From Chloroflexi bacterium UBA6077 (GTDB lineage Bacteria > Chloroflexota > UBA6077): DNA of 64,000 nucleotides. Numbering within the stretch: the first letter of the stretch is position 1; every line of letters begins with the position of its first letter. The DNA lies in assembly GCA_002436065.1 (NCBI GenBank), contig DIXP01000059.1, positions 40,177 through 104,176 of the forward strand, given 5' to 3'. The notes beneath the pieces are model-generated. The model was not told the DNA's origin, ran no database searches, and worked only from the letters and a program-made list of their open reading frames with translations. Positions 51,724 to 60,287 of the stretch are shown piece by piece. A program made the translations under genes and the position numbers.

Positions 51724-52764
51724 ATGTGGGTCGCTCGCTTCCTCATCGCTGCCCTGCTGCTGCTGGCGGCCACGGGCTGTACCCAGCCCTCAATGGGAGC
51801 GCGGCCGGAAGTCCCGCTCCCTGCCACGGTTGCCCCTACAGCTTCCCTGGCGGGAGCACCTCCCCGCGCGCCCAAGCCCCATCACTACCCGGATAGACCG
51901 ATCACCATCCTCGTTGGATCCCCAAAGGGGTCCAGCGCGGAGCTCGCGGCGCGCATTCTCGCAGCGCGGCTAGAGAAGGAGTTTCAGAATCCGGTGGTGC
52001 TCGCCTACCGGACGGGGGGGGACGGCCAGGAGTCCTGGACGCAACTGAACAGCTCGAAGCCTGATGGCCACACCCTGGGTCTCGTATCTTCTCCCCAAAT
52101 CCAGGCGGGCATACTGGGATCCCGTGGGTCTGCTCAGCTGTCGCTGAACGGCCTGGTTCCGCTGGCCGGCCACATCCAGGATCCCACAACGTTGTTTGTG
52201 AGGAGCGGGAGCCCCTTCAGGGGGGTTGAGGAGTTCATCACCGCGGCCAGGGCACAACCCGACAGGATTCCGGTGTCCATTCCCGATAAGAGCGTCGCGA
52301 GCAGCCTGGCGGCGGAGGAGTTGCAGAGCAAGGCCGGGCTGAAGCTGAAGGTGAGTCCCTTTGTGGACGGCAACAACGCCCTGTTGGCAGCCCTCGGTGG
52401 ACAGACTGAGGCGGCCATCGGCAGCTACTCCAGTGCCCTCCCGATGGTGCGGTCCGGTCAGGGCAGGTTCCTGGCCGTCCTTGCCGATGAGAGGCTACCG
52501 AGCGAGCCCATGCTCCCTACCCTGAGGGAGAAGGGGGTTGACGTTGTGGCCCAAACCAGCCTGGGATACGCAGTAGCCCAGAACGTCGCCCCGGATATCC
52601 TGGACTACCTTCGCTGGTCCTTGTATCTCTGCATTGCCGATCCCAACCATCAAATGAAGTTGCGGGATGCGGGTCTCCAGGTGAAGTACATGGATGGCAA
52701 GCAGTTCGCGGCCCTGCTCAATTGGGAAGGGGAACGGGTAGGACGGTTAATGAAGAAGAAGTAG
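51724..52764 (+). CDS. TctC/Bug-type substrate-binding lipoprotein
   Basis: A 346-residue lipoprotein: signal helix FLIAALLLLAATGC with lipobox Cys near residue 19, an Ala/Pro linker, and a periplasmic-binding-protein fold of the tripartite tricarboxylate transporter receptor family (YPDRPITILVGSPKGSSAELAARILAARLEKEF; diagnostic YPDRPITILV and GSSAELAAR). It normally binds a carboxylic acid for the TctAB membrane permease, but no tctA or tctB gene is nearby. ATG 51724 is used. The GH5-like gene starts 17 bases after its stop. Confidence 0.85.
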   Translation: MWVARFLIAALLLLAATGCTQPSMGARPEVPLPATVAPTASLAGAPPRAPKPHHYPDRPITILVGSPKGSSAELAARILAARLEKEFQNPVVLAYRTGGDGQESWTQLNSSKPDGHTLGLVSSPQIQAGILGSRGSAQLSLNGLVPLAGHIQDPTTLFVRSGSPFRGVEEFITAARAQPDRIPVSIPDKSVASSLAAEELQSKAGLKLKVSPFVDGNNALLAALGGQTEAAIGSYSSALPMVRSGQGRFLAVLADERLPSEPMLPTLREKGVDVVAQTSLGYAVAQNVAPDILDYLRWSLYLCIADPNHQMKLRDAGLQVKYMDGKQFAALLNWEGERVGRLMKKK

Positions 52765-52781
52765 GGGAGGTGAATTCCGCC

Positions 52782-54065
52782 ATGCAGCACTACCAGTCTA
52801 CAGAGATCCGTCTGGTTGCCTCGACTCCTGGCCCCTTTGTCATGGGTCTCAACTACTGGCCGCGCAAGAAGGCCATGTACTGGTGGAAGGAGTTCGACGC
52901 CGGTGAGGTGAGGGCGGAGTTTGCCGAGGTAGCAGCCCTGGGGGCGCGGGTGGTGCGGGTATGCCTCCTGTGGGAGGATTTCCAGCCCGAGCCCTGGGTG
53001 CTGGCTCCTCGCCAGATAGACAACCTGACGAAGGTGATGGATGCCGCCCACGACGCCAACCTGTTGGTGATGCCGACGTTCTTCACCGGCAACATGAGCG
53101 GGGTCTTCTGGCTCCCAGCGTGGGCGGTGAGCGCTCAAGCGCGCCCTAACCCCGCCCTGCTCATGGTCGAGGGTAGCTACTCCGATCGACAGGTCAGGGA
53201 CCTCTTCGACGACCCATTCATGCTGAGGGCAGAGCTGTTTCAGATTCGGGGCATCGTCTCCGCCCTTGCCAGCCACCCTGCCCTCTTCGGATGGGACCTG
53301 GCCAACGAGCTCGACGAGGTGCGCAATCCCTCCAGCTACGACGGCGGATGGCTCTGGAGCTACCTGCTGAGCGAGGAGATTCGCAAGCTCGACCCCGTGC
53401 ATTCGGTGACATATGGCGCCCACGTCCCCTCCCTTGCCCGGGGCAATGGACTCAGCGTTGCCGACCTGGCCGAGTCCAACGATTACCTCTCCATGCACGG
53501 CTATCCCCTTTACTCCGAAGTGGCCCGCGGCCCGCTGGACTCGGACTTCGTGCCCTTCCTGAACCAACTCACCGAATCGCTTGGAGGCAAGCCCACCCTG
53601 TTCCAGGAGTTCGGTCTGTGCACGGCTGCTCCGGAGGAAAAGGGCCGCTACATAGAGGACGAGTTCCTTGGCGAGAAGAAGGCGCAGTACCTGGCGAGCG
53701 AGGAGGAGGGTGGAGCGTACTACAGGGAGGTGCTGGAGAAGCTGTACCTGGTCAGCTCCCTCGGGGCCTTAGCCTGGTGCTTCAGCGACTATGACCCTCA
53801 GATCTGGGATCGGCCTCCCTTCGACCGGGCCGTGCGGGAGCGCACCTTTGGGCTAACCCGAGCCGATGGGTCGGTGAAGTCGGCGGGGATGGAGTTCCAG
53901 CGATTCGCCCGCCAGGTAGATCACGGCTCCCTCGCAGGGTGGGGCAAGCAGAAGCTGGCCTTCCCCATCACGGCCGACCGCTACTACGAGAACCCATCCC
54001 TGCATTTCACCGAGATGTACCGGTGGTATCTGGACCGAAGGGGTACTCCGCCCGCTCGGCCATGA
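52782..54065 (+). CDS. GH5-like glycoside hydrolase
   Basis: A 427-residue cytoplasmic (no signal peptide) TIM-barrel glycosidase of the cellulase/GH5 superfamily. VMGLNYWPRKKAMYWW opens the barrel; the acid/base is in GWDLANELDEV (N-E pair, about residue 176) and the nucleophile Glu in TLFQEFGLC (about 271). Other barrel strands include RVVRVCLLWEDFQP and SMHGYPLYS. Likely substrates are beta-mannosides or beta-glucosides, not determinable here. ATG 52782 has GGGGAGGTG nine bases upstream. Its 3' end overlaps the convergent DUF402 gene by 59 bases. Confidence 0.83.
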   Translation: MQHYQSTEIRLVASTPGPFVMGLNYWPRKKAMYWWKEFDAGEVRAEFAEVAALGARVVRVCLLWEDFQPEPWVLAPRQIDNLTKVMDAAHDANLLVMPTFFTGNMSGVFWLPAWAVSAQARPNPALLMVEGSYSDRQVRDLFDDPFMLRAELFQIRGIVSALASHPALFGWDLANELDEVRNPSSYDGGWLWSYLLSEEIRKLDPVHSVTYGAHVPSLARGNGLSVADLAESNDYLSMHGYPLYSEVARGPLDSDFVPFLNQLTESLGGKPTLFQEFGLCTAAPEEKGRYIEDEFLGEKKAQYLASEEEGGAYYREVLEKLYLVSSLGALAWCFSDYDPQIWDRPPFDRAVRERTFGLTRADGSVKSAGMEFQRFARQVDHGSLAGWGKQKLAFPITADRYYENPSLHFTEMYRWYLDRRGTPPARP

Positions 54066-54504
54066 GCAGCAGAGCGTCGACGGCGTCCCTGGCCTTCTGG
54101 GCGTCCTCTGGTGAGTAGAGGCTCTCGCGGTTCTGGTCGAACTCATCCTCGTCCAGCACCAGAGGGCGGCCGTCCGGGTAGACGAAGACGTCCAGCACCA
54201 TGTCGACGAAGTCGATCTGGTTGTCGAGGAAGAGGGCAGGCTTGCAGATGTTGCAGTACCACCCCTTCAAGGCGCCGTCGGAGCTGAATACCTGGAAGAT
54301 GTTGAACCACCGGTCGGAGTAGTAGAACTCGTGGAACAGGTCGGTGGTCTCCAGCTTCATGTAGCCCAGGTCGCGGGGCTTACCGTTGAATATGGCGTCG
54401 ATCACCATCACGGGATCACGGCGCTGAACTAGCTCTCCGTTCCAATGCCAGGTTTCACGACCCTCGTAGTTTAGCTTGCGGACCAGGATGGACTCTCTTT
54501 CCAC
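54007..54504 (-). CDS. DUF402 (FomD/Ntdp-like) nucleotide hydrolase
   Basis: A 165-residue DUF402 protein: ETTDLFHEFYYSDRWFNIFQVF, GWYCNICKPALF, and DMVLDVFVYPDGRPLVLDEDEFD contain the conserved Asp/Glu metal ligands (DxxDxxLDV and LDEDEF). Known members hydrolyse nucleoside di- or triphosphates or CMP adducts. The start is GTG 54504 with AAGGACG upstream. The gene overlaps the end of the HD-domain gene by 34 bases and converges on the GH5-like gene, overlapping it by 59 bases, a compact arrangement suggesting a two-gene operon on this strand. Confidence 0.85.
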   Translation of the reverse strand: MERESILVRKLNYEGRETWHWNGELVQRRDPVMVIDAIFNGKPRDLGYMKLETTDLFHEFYYSDRWFNIFQVFSSDGALKGWYCNICKPALFLDNQIDFVDMVLDVFVYPDGRPLVLDEDEFDQNRESLYSPEDAQKARDAVDALLLMAERAEYPFGPDTTGTSR

Positions 54505-55163
54505 TCGTCCTTCAACTCCTGCACAAAGTCTCTCAGATAGACCAGCCGCCGGGCTGCCTCAGCCCTTCCGGGTTCGGTGTTCATGCTGGCCACGATTCGC
54601 TCAGCAAGTGTTAGCCACCTCTCCGTCGAAGCTAGCACCAGGTCTGTGTCCGGGGGCCTGCCCTCGAAGAGTGGGGCGAAGACGGGGCTGATGCAGAGGT
54701 TGTGCACCAGGTAGAGGGCGCCCAACTTGCTCAGCTTGTCGGCGTCCCAGAGGACCGCGGCTTCCAACTGCTCCAGGGGGTGATCCCGAAAGAGGCCCTC
54801 ATGGGTTCGGATGGCCTCGTACACCCTGTCTATCTTGGAGGGTGGGAAGTCGGTGGACCGTAGACACCGGCGGGCCTCTTCGGCTGCCAGGGTCGCATCC
54901 GGTATCGCTGCCGTCTGGATGGAGTGGCTCTTGACGATGTCGTGGAGCCAGGCCGCCGCCTCCAGCACCTCCAGATCGGCGCCCAATTGGCGTCCCAGCT
55001 TCTCGCACTGCTTCACCACCGCCTGGATGTGCTCCCAACGGTAGTTGAAGCGCGGGCTCTCATCGGGGGGTTGATTCCATAGCTGTAGCGACTCCTCGGT
55101 GGCCCGCTGCCTCGCGAGGGCCGCGACGCTCTCTCTCCAGGACTGAATGGCCAGCCTCCGCAA
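54471..55163 (-). CDS. HD-domain phosphohydrolase
   Basis: A 230-residue HD-superfamily protein with the metal-binding residues H (YRWEHIQAVV), HD (AAWLHDIVKS), H (AIRTHEGLF) and D (LWDADKLSKLG). HD proteins are metal-dependent phosphatases or phosphodiesterases, often nucleotidases. The start is doubtful: TTG 55163 opens the frame without a ribosome site, while the GGAGG inside codons 2-3 lies six bases before an ATT codon (I-Q-S-W), so initiation at 55148 on ATT is conceivable. The DUF402 gene follows with overlap. Confidence 0.85.
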   Translation of the reverse strand: MRRLAIQSWRESVAALARQRATEESLQLWNQPPDESPRFNYRWEHIQAVVKQCEKLGRQLGADLEVLEAAAWLHDIVKSHSIQTAAIPDATLAAEEARRCLRSTDFPPSKIDRVYEAIRTHEGLFRDHPLEQLEAAVLWDADKLSKLGALYLVHNLCISPVFAPLFEGRPPDTDLVLASTERWLTLAERIVASMNTEPGRAEAARRLVYLRDFVQELKDEWKESPSWSAS

Positions 55164-55198
55164 AAGGAAGTCTCGCGCGGATCATACCGCGCGAGACT
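55163..55198 (-). terminator. Intrinsic terminator of the ferredoxin gene
   Basis: On the minus strand AGTCTCGCGCGG, a six-base loop, CCGCGCGAGACT and then TTCCTTTT: a GC-rich 12-bp stem followed by a T-rich tract, between the ferredoxin gene and the HD gene. Confidence 0.8.
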
Positions 55199-55253
55199 CG
55201 GGAAATCTATGAGTGGGGCTGTCCCCAAATCCCAACAGTGTGCGCAACCCTGT

Positions 55254-55478
55254 CTATGCTATAGCTACCATCCGATCGGCACGGCCGTATGCCTCCAGGC
55301 CGGCGATCCTGAGCCCCTTGGGTCGGCAGAGGGCCAGGCAGATACCGCACCCAATGCACTCCTCGGGATGTGCCAGGATGGGATGCAACTCCCCTTCCTC
55401 GAAGACGCCCCTGGGGCAGGAGGTCACGCAATCGAAACAGCGCTCGCACTTGGTGACGTCGATAGAGAACAGGTACAC
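55254..55478 (-). CDS. Two-cluster [4Fe-4S] ferredoxin-like protein
   Basis: A 74-residue protein with two cluster motifs: CERCFDCVTSCPRG (about 11-24) and CIGCGICLALCRPKG (about 41-55), both C-x2-C-x2-C-x3-C. In the second, the usual Pro after the last Cys is displaced by Arg (CRP). It is a soluble 2x[4Fe-4S] electron carrier. It starts at GTG 55478 with GGAGG upstream, has its own promoter and terminator, and is therefore a single-gene unit. Confidence 0.9.
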   Translation of the reverse strand: MYLFSIDVTKCERCFDCVTSCPRGVFEEGELHPILAHPEECIGCGICLALCRPKGLRIAGLEAYGRADRMVAIA

Positions 55479-55785
55479 GGTTAGTCCTCCACATGGACCG
55501 CTAGCGGACCCACTGCTCGACTAACCGTGCCGGCTTTGAGCCATCGCCCACTCAGCAGGCTGGCTCCGTGGACCGTATGTTGTGTCTACGCAACGGCCGC
55601 GGGAGGCGCCGCCACCACCACCCGTGCGCCAACGGCAGCGACGTCACTGCCGATCTATACCAGCATTGTACTACTATTCACAAAGGATTTGAATAGAGAC
55701 GAGCCCAAGCGCGGTCGATTCTAGCTCGTTAAGCGCCATTTGGGCACGATCTCCATACTATGTCTTGCAGGAAGGATGCCTGACC
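55479..55785 (-). other. Leader and gap upstream of the ferredoxin gene
   Basis: Contains the ferredoxin promoter described separately and an untranslated leader of about 170 bases. Nothing else is recognised. Confidence 0.4.
55654..55683 (-). promoter_or_regulatory. Promoter of the ferredoxin gene
   Basis: On the minus strand TTGTGA (55683-55678), an 18-base spacer and TATAGA (55659-55654), preceded by TGG, giving an extended -10 TGGTATAGA. Confidence 0.6.
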
Positions 55786-56298
55786 CTAGATGCCGTAGCA
55801 GGCGAGTATCTGGCCGTAGTAGACCTTATGGTGGTCACCCGAGGCGTAGAAGGCATGGCCGATCTCCGGTGCCAGGTTGGCCGGCACCAGGTCGTGGCGG
55901 TGCACCGTCCGGCACTCGAAGTGCAGGATCCCCTGCTCCACGATGGGTGAGCGCAGATGGCGAGATGGGGTGGGTAGGAGGCCGGTCTTGGCCCACTTAT
56001 CCTGGTCTCTACCCGAGGCTTTTCCCCAGAAGCTCACCGCCTGCTTGAACTCGGGAGACATCACGTTCACGGTGAAGTCCTCAGTGGCCTCCATCAGACT
56101 GTACGTGTGTCGGGAGGGCCGGACGAAGGCTGTGAAGATCGCCCGTCCCCAGATGATCCCTATGCTGCCCCAGCCGATCACCATGCCGCTGGAGTGGTCC
56201 TGCCCGTCGGTGGACACCAGGAGCACTTCGCCCCTTGCCAGTGCCTCCATCGTGGGCGGGAAGGCATCCACGTAGTCGATATCTCTCTTCGTCGCCAT
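55786..56298 (-). CDS. Flavin reductase-like domain protein
   Basis: A 170-residue FMN-binding split-barrel protein: GEVLLVSTDGQDHSSGMVIGWGSIGIIWGRAIFTAFVRPSRHTYSL carries the FMN-binding MVIGWGSIG and the VRPSRHTYSLM segment, followed by DFTVNVMSPEF and a C-terminal HAFYASGDHHKVYYGQIL. Members use reduced flavin or reduce it; a specific reaction cannot be named. ATG 56298 has AGGAGG directly upstream. It is distantly related to the protein at 42387. Confidence 0.83.
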   Translation of the reverse strand: MATKRDIDYVDAFPPTMEALARGEVLLVSTDGQDHSSGMVIGWGSIGIIWGRAIFTAFVRPSRHTYSLMEATEDFTVNVMSPEFKQAVSFWGKASGRDQDKWAKTGLLPTPSRHLRSPIVEQGILHFECRTVHRHDLVPANLAPEIGHAFYASGDHHKVYYGQILACYGI

Positions 56299-56486
56299 CT
56301 ACAGCCTCCTACTATCTACCCGTGGCCGGGGCTCTATGCCCTGGGGTCCGGCGTCGCCAATATACCATTGACGGTGATGGTTGCCCAGCACCATCTTACG
56401 CTGATCTAAGGCGACTCCTACGTAATTCTTATACGGCTGCGCTACCCTGCACAGTGCATGGTCACGCGACAAGGAGGGCTGGATTA

Positions 56487-56765
56487 GTGCCTACCTATGA
56501 ATACAGGTGCAATGGCTGCGATGCCACGGTGGAGAGGTGGCAGCGGTTCGACGAGGCTCCACTCACCATCTGCCCCAGTTGCGGTGGAGAGCTGAGGAAG
56601 CTTTTCTTCCCCGCGAGCATAGTCTTCAAGGGCAGTGGGTGGTATTGCACCGACAGCAGGTCCAAGGGCAAGTCGGAGTCGGAGAGCAGCGCCACCACTT
56701 CTACTTCTACTTCTACCAAGACCGAGTCTACCAAGCCTGAGCCCGCTGCCACCACGGCCTCGTAG
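56487..56765 (+). CDS. FmdB-type zinc-ribbon protein
   Basis: A 92-residue protein of the FmdB putative regulatory family: V-P-T-Y-E-Y-R-C-N-G-C, then FDEAPLTICPSCGGELRKLFF and FKGSGWYCTDSR, with the four Cys of a zinc ribbon (CNGC and CPSC) and the typical GSGWYxTD motif. The tail is Ser/Thr/Glu/Lys-rich and disordered. The function of FmdB proteins is poorly known. GTG 56487 has AAGGAGGG eight bases upstream. A MITE-like element lies 22 bases after its stop. Confidence 0.88.
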   Translation: MPTYEYRCNGCDATVERWQRFDEAPLTICPSCGGELRKLFFPASIVFKGSGWYCTDSRSKGKSESESSATTSTSTSTKTESTKPEPAATTAS

Positions 56766-56787
56766 TTCGGCGTAGGGGCTTCAACGG

Positions 56788-56920
56788 GTAGTGCAGGGCG
56801 CTCTGCCCTGCCGTCCTGTTGCCCTGCCTTGCGCCGTTGCCCATGGGTCCGGGTACGGGTAGGGCAGGTGGTTATGTGGGTGTACGCCAACGGGTGGCAG
56901 GGCACAGGGCCCTGCACTAC
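56788..56920 (+). mobile_element. 133-bp MITE-like element, copy 2
   Basis: Same terminal inverted repeats as the copy at 42178 (GTAGTGCAGGGC/GCCCTGCACTAC), same length, about a dozen substitutions clustered in the centre. The following stretch (56921-57108) carries part of the GGAAGGGGACAAGC repeat family and no gene. Confidence 0.8.
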
Positions 56921-57108
56921 GGGGCAGAACCTGATGCGCGCGCGTCCGTGTGCCGGGCGGAAGGGGACAAGCTCCTTCCGTACGAGACGAAAGGGCGTGG
57001 TGTATCGAGGACGGGCGGGCGAGACGCCCGCGCCCCCCCGGCAGGGCGGCGGCTTCGCCGCCTGTCAGCACCGTTTTGGCGCAACTGATTGCCTGGGCAA
57101 CCGCGATG

Positions 57109-59142
57109 CTACGCCGCTGGGGCTACCTCTTGTTGCTCCAGATCGGTGTCCAGGTCCCTCAGTGACTCCTCCAGCTCCCGCCGGACCGTATCCGGCGAGG
57201 CAGTGGTCCGAAATAGCAGGGGCATCCCAAATCGCACGGTGGCCTTGCCGGGGATCGGTAGCCGCTTCCCTTCGGGCAGTATCTCCTTGAGCCCCTCTGC
57301 CCTGACGGGCACCACCGGCAGCCTCAATCGGGAGACCAGCATCGCTATCCGGAGGTTGAAGGGATCGGCCTGGCCGGTCTCTGTGTTCCCTGGTTCCAGG
57401 AGGAGCAGGACGTTCCAGCCGCGATTCGCCAGATCCCCCACCAGCTGAAGGTCCGGGCGTAGCGGTCTGGTCCTGGGCAGTGGGAAGGCGCCGAGAAGGA
57501 GCGAGGCCAGGTAGCGGCTGAGCCGCCTTTGGGCCGGGCTCCCAGCTCCTTGCCCATTCAGTTGCTCGGTGCCGGCAGCCACGACCGTGTGTGCCCTGTG
57601 GTCCGAGGGCATTGCCCGGAGGATTGCCGGCGGGTCCAGCGGGCAACCCTGATTGGAGACTAGAAGGAAAGGGCCGACCAGCCGCCTGAGGCTGTCTATT
57701 CCCTCTACCTGCAGCCGAGCCACCATGTCCACGGCAGGGATCAGGAGCAGCTCCTGTGCTACCCGTCGGAGCAGCCCCGCCGGTCTGGATATCTCCCAGC
57801 CTGGCCGACGGCCTCGCCGGATCGGCGGCTCCCGCCGCTGCACCAGGGCCTCCAGCTCCGCCACTGTGGTCTCGGCCGATAGCTCCTCCTCGGGCAGGTC
57901 TATCCCCAGTTCCACCTCCAGCCGAGAGGCCAGCCCCAGCAGCTCTACGGGCCCCAGTCCCAGATCAGATCCCAGCGTGGTGGAATCTCGCGGCTTTCTC
58001 GATGAGACCCCCGATGCCTCCGCCACCAGCCGGCGCAGAGACGCTGTGTTGCCTTCCGCCAACCAGAGGGGTGGGACATCTGCCGATGGCGGCTGGGGCT
58101 GGCCCGCGGTGACCACGACCCCTCGATCAGTCCGAGAGTCGGCGTTGGGGGTCTGCCCCTGGTGCAGCAGCTCCACCCCAAGGGATTCCCAGAATTGGCA
58201 GGACTCCGGAGACAGCGCACCGTCCTCGATGACGACGTACTTGAGATTCCCACCCAGTATCCGGTGGGTGGGCCATGACTGCCGGCGACGGCTTTCGGGA
58301 CTGTCGACCGGGTCGAGCGCGAGCAGCTTCGATGTGAGACGTAAGCCGACGGGAACATCTTTCAGCTCCCGCGCCACCAGCTCTCTCAGCAGGTGGAGGA
58401 TTCTAGGGGATGCCAGTATGACGTTGGGCCGGTCCATCTCCAGCGAGCGTAGCAGCATGGAAGGTTGGAGGGGTGCGACATGCACTACCGATCCTCCACG
58501 GGTGATGGGCAGAAGGAGGCCACCGATCTGCTCGAAGGGGTCGCTGAGCGGTAGGACGGACAGGAATCGGTACTCCGGCTCGGCGGGGACAAGGGGCTGG
58601 AAACTCTCAAGCCTCCTCAACAGATCATGGTGGGTGAGCGTCACCGCTTCAGGACGGGAAGGGTCGCTCCAGGGGTAGAGTATCTCCGCGGGATCCTCCA
58701 GGGTGGGCAGGGCCGCTCTCAGATCCTCGGCGGCCAGGGGCCAGAGGGTTTCCTCCAGATCCTCCAAGGGCAGGGCTGGAATACCCAGTCCCGGATCGCC
58801 CCGGAGGTGGCTGGTGAACAGCAGCTTGGCCCTGGTCTGACGCTGGATCTCCCGGAGGACCGGCGGTCGGTGTCGGGGGTCGACGGGGACAGCTACCACC
58901 CCATCCAAGAGACATCCCAGGAGGGCCACGGCCCATTCAGGGCTGTTGGGAGCCCAGATCATCACCCTGTCGCCCCTGGCTATCCCCTGTGTCCCGAGAT
59001 AGGCTGCTACCTTGCCGGCGGTTCTCGCCACCCTGCGATAGCTCCACGAGAAGGCGCGGAACTCCGTTCGATGGCGGAAAAGCTCTTGGTCTCCCAGGTT
59101 CCCCAATTGGGATACCAGGTCGGCCAGCGTCCTGTCTCGCAT
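57109..59142 (-). CDS. Aas-like AMP-ligase/ACP/acyltransferase fusion with degenerate active sites
   Basis: A 677-residue protein with the order of bifunctional Aas proteins. Residues 1-345 resemble an acyl-CoA/acyl-ACP synthetase N-terminal part (FSWSYRRVARTAGKVAAYL, GDRVMIWAPNSPEWAVALLG). The P-loop that normally reads YTSGTTGxPKGV is LYPWSDPSRPEAV, and later GE and TGD motifs are not seen. Residues about 385-455 resemble an acyl carrier domain, but the D-S-L attachment site is G-P-V. Residues about 480-677 resemble PlsC, but the NHxxxxD catalytic motif reads NQGCPLD. All three catalytic residues seem lost while the frame is intact. It may be a regulatory or scaffolding pseudoenzyme. ATG 59142 follows GGGAGGACGAGG. 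Confidence 0.75.
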   Translation of the reverse strand: MRDRTLADLVSQLGNLGDQELFRHRTEFRAFSWSYRRVARTAGKVAAYLGTQGIARGDRVMIWAPNSPEWAVALLGCLLDGVVAVPVDPRHRPPVLREIQRQTRAKLLFTSHLRGDPGLGIPALPLEDLEETLWPLAAEDLRAALPTLEDPAEILYPWSDPSRPEAVTLTHHDLLRRLESFQPLVPAEPEYRFLSVLPLSDPFEQIGGLLLPITRGGSVVHVAPLQPSMLLRSLEMDRPNVILASPRILHLLRELVARELKDVPVGLRLTSKLLALDPVDSPESRRRQSWPTHRILGGNLKYVVIEDGALSPESCQFWESLGVELLHQGQTPNADSRTDRGVVVTAGQPQPPSADVPPLWLAEGNTASLRRLVAEASGVSSRKPRDSTTLGSDLGLGPVELLGLASRLEVELGIDLPEEELSAETTVAELEALVQRREPPIRRGRRPGWEISRPAGLLRRVAQELLLIPAVDMVARLQVEGIDSLRRLVGPFLLVSNQGCPLDPPAILRAMPSDHRAHTVVAAGTEQLNGQGAGSPAQRRLSRYLASLLLGAFPLPRTRPLRPDLQLVGDLANRGWNVLLLLEPGNTETGQADPFNLRIAMLVSRLRLPVVPVRAEGLKEILPEGKRLPIPGKATVRFGMPLLFRTTASPDTVRRELEESLRDLDTDLEQQEVAPAA

Positions 59143-59251
59143 CCTCGTCCTCCCCGCTCAACGTTGCAGCGACGGCGACCATCGCGGTGTGCCTGCTTGG
59201 GGGGAGGCAACCTTCGTGCCGGGGAAATGGGTGGTGAGTGCTGAGTAGTAC

Positions 59252-60277
59252 TCAGCGGCGGGGGCGTTTGCACTGGTGGTTGGAGTGGGTGCTGGTGAGG
59301 TCGTGGATCAGCAGGCTGGCGACCAGGTAGACCATCAGCATCACGACCACCGCCGGGAGGTCCAGGGGACGGCCGAGGAGCATTGTCCAGGGCACCAGTT
59401 CGGTGAGGGGGAGGACGAAGGGGTCTGTGACCCGATAGGAAAGGTCGGCTGCTTGCCCCAGCAGGCTGGGGTTCGGGGCTACTTCGAGGAGGTGCAGGAG
59501 AACCCGCACCGCCAGGAACAGGGTGGCCAGTGCGGCCACTGAGGATACGAGGCCGGCGGGGCCGGGGGCGCTGGAGCGGTGTGGGGCGGCGGGAGCAGCT
59601 CCTCCGATCAGCACCCGCAGGACGATGCCCGAGCCAGCCCCGAGGACGAATCCTCCAACGTGAGCCCAGACCGCAACGTTGCCGGCAGCGGCCACGTTGC
59701 TGATGGAGGCCAGGCCGGTGAAGAACTGGCCGAAGAACCATAGGGCGAGCATCAGCAGGGCAGGGATGTCGAAGGCCCAGAAGAAGAAGAACACGGGCAC
59801 CAGCACCCTCACCCAGGCGGTTGGGAATAATACAAGGTAGCAGCCGAGGATGGCGGCGATAGATCCGCTGGCCCCCACCAGCAACACTGAGGCGTTGGCG
59901 CTGGTCCAGGACTGGAAGAGGGCTGCCCCTGCCCCTCCGAGCAGGTAGAGCAGCAGGTACGCCAGGTGTCCGAGGTGGTCCTCCACTGCCCGACCGAACA
60001 CCCACAGAAAGATCATATTCCCTAACAGGTGAAACCAGCCTCCGTGCAGGAACTGGGAGGTGAAGAGGGTAATCAGCTCGGTGCGCGGGACCCTCGGATC
60101 GCCCTGGAGTGCCCGCATGATATGTTGAGAGTCCGCGCCCCACTGCTCCAGGAAGCGGTCGAGGGCGGCGCCGGATAGCGTCAGCTCGTAGAGGAACAGG
60201 GCGAGACAGAGGGCAACGAGGATAGATGTGATCCAGGGTTGCCGGCGTATGGGCACGCTTTCCGAGATAGGGATCAT
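59252..60277 (-). CDS. Rhomboid intramembrane protease fused to a YggT-like domain
   Basis: A 341-residue membrane protein. The rhomboid part (1-215) has SQFLHGGWFHLLGNMIFLWVFG, the catalytic Ser in VGASGSIAAILG and the His in AVWAHVGGFVLG, and YLLGGAGAALFQSW. About 100 further residues contain two helices with ADLSYRVTDPFVLPLTELVPW between them, the pattern of YggT-family proteins (D-P-x-x-x-P-x-x-x-x-x-P). Rhomboids cut transmembrane segments; YggT proteins are small inner-membrane proteins of osmotic or division roles. ATG 60277 lies 11 bases after the stop of the CoA-binding gene, so both probably share a transcript. Confidence 0.87.
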   Translation of the reverse strand: MIPISESVPIRRQPWITSILVALCLALFLYELTLSGAALDRFLEQWGADSQHIMRALQGDPRVPRTELITLFTSQFLHGGWFHLLGNMIFLWVFGRAVEDHLGHLAYLLLYLLGGAGAALFQSWTSANASVLLVGASGSIAAILGCYLVLFPTAWVRVLVPVFFFFWAFDIPALLMLALWFFGQFFTGLASISNVAAAGNVAVWAHVGGFVLGAGSGIVLRVLIGGAAPAAPHRSSAPGPAGLVSSVAALATLFLAVRVLLHLLEVAPNPSLLGQAADLSYRVTDPFVLPLTELVPWTMLLGRPLDLPAVVVMLMVYLVASLLIHDLTSTHSNHQCKRPRR

Positions 60278-60287
60278 CGTTGGAATG

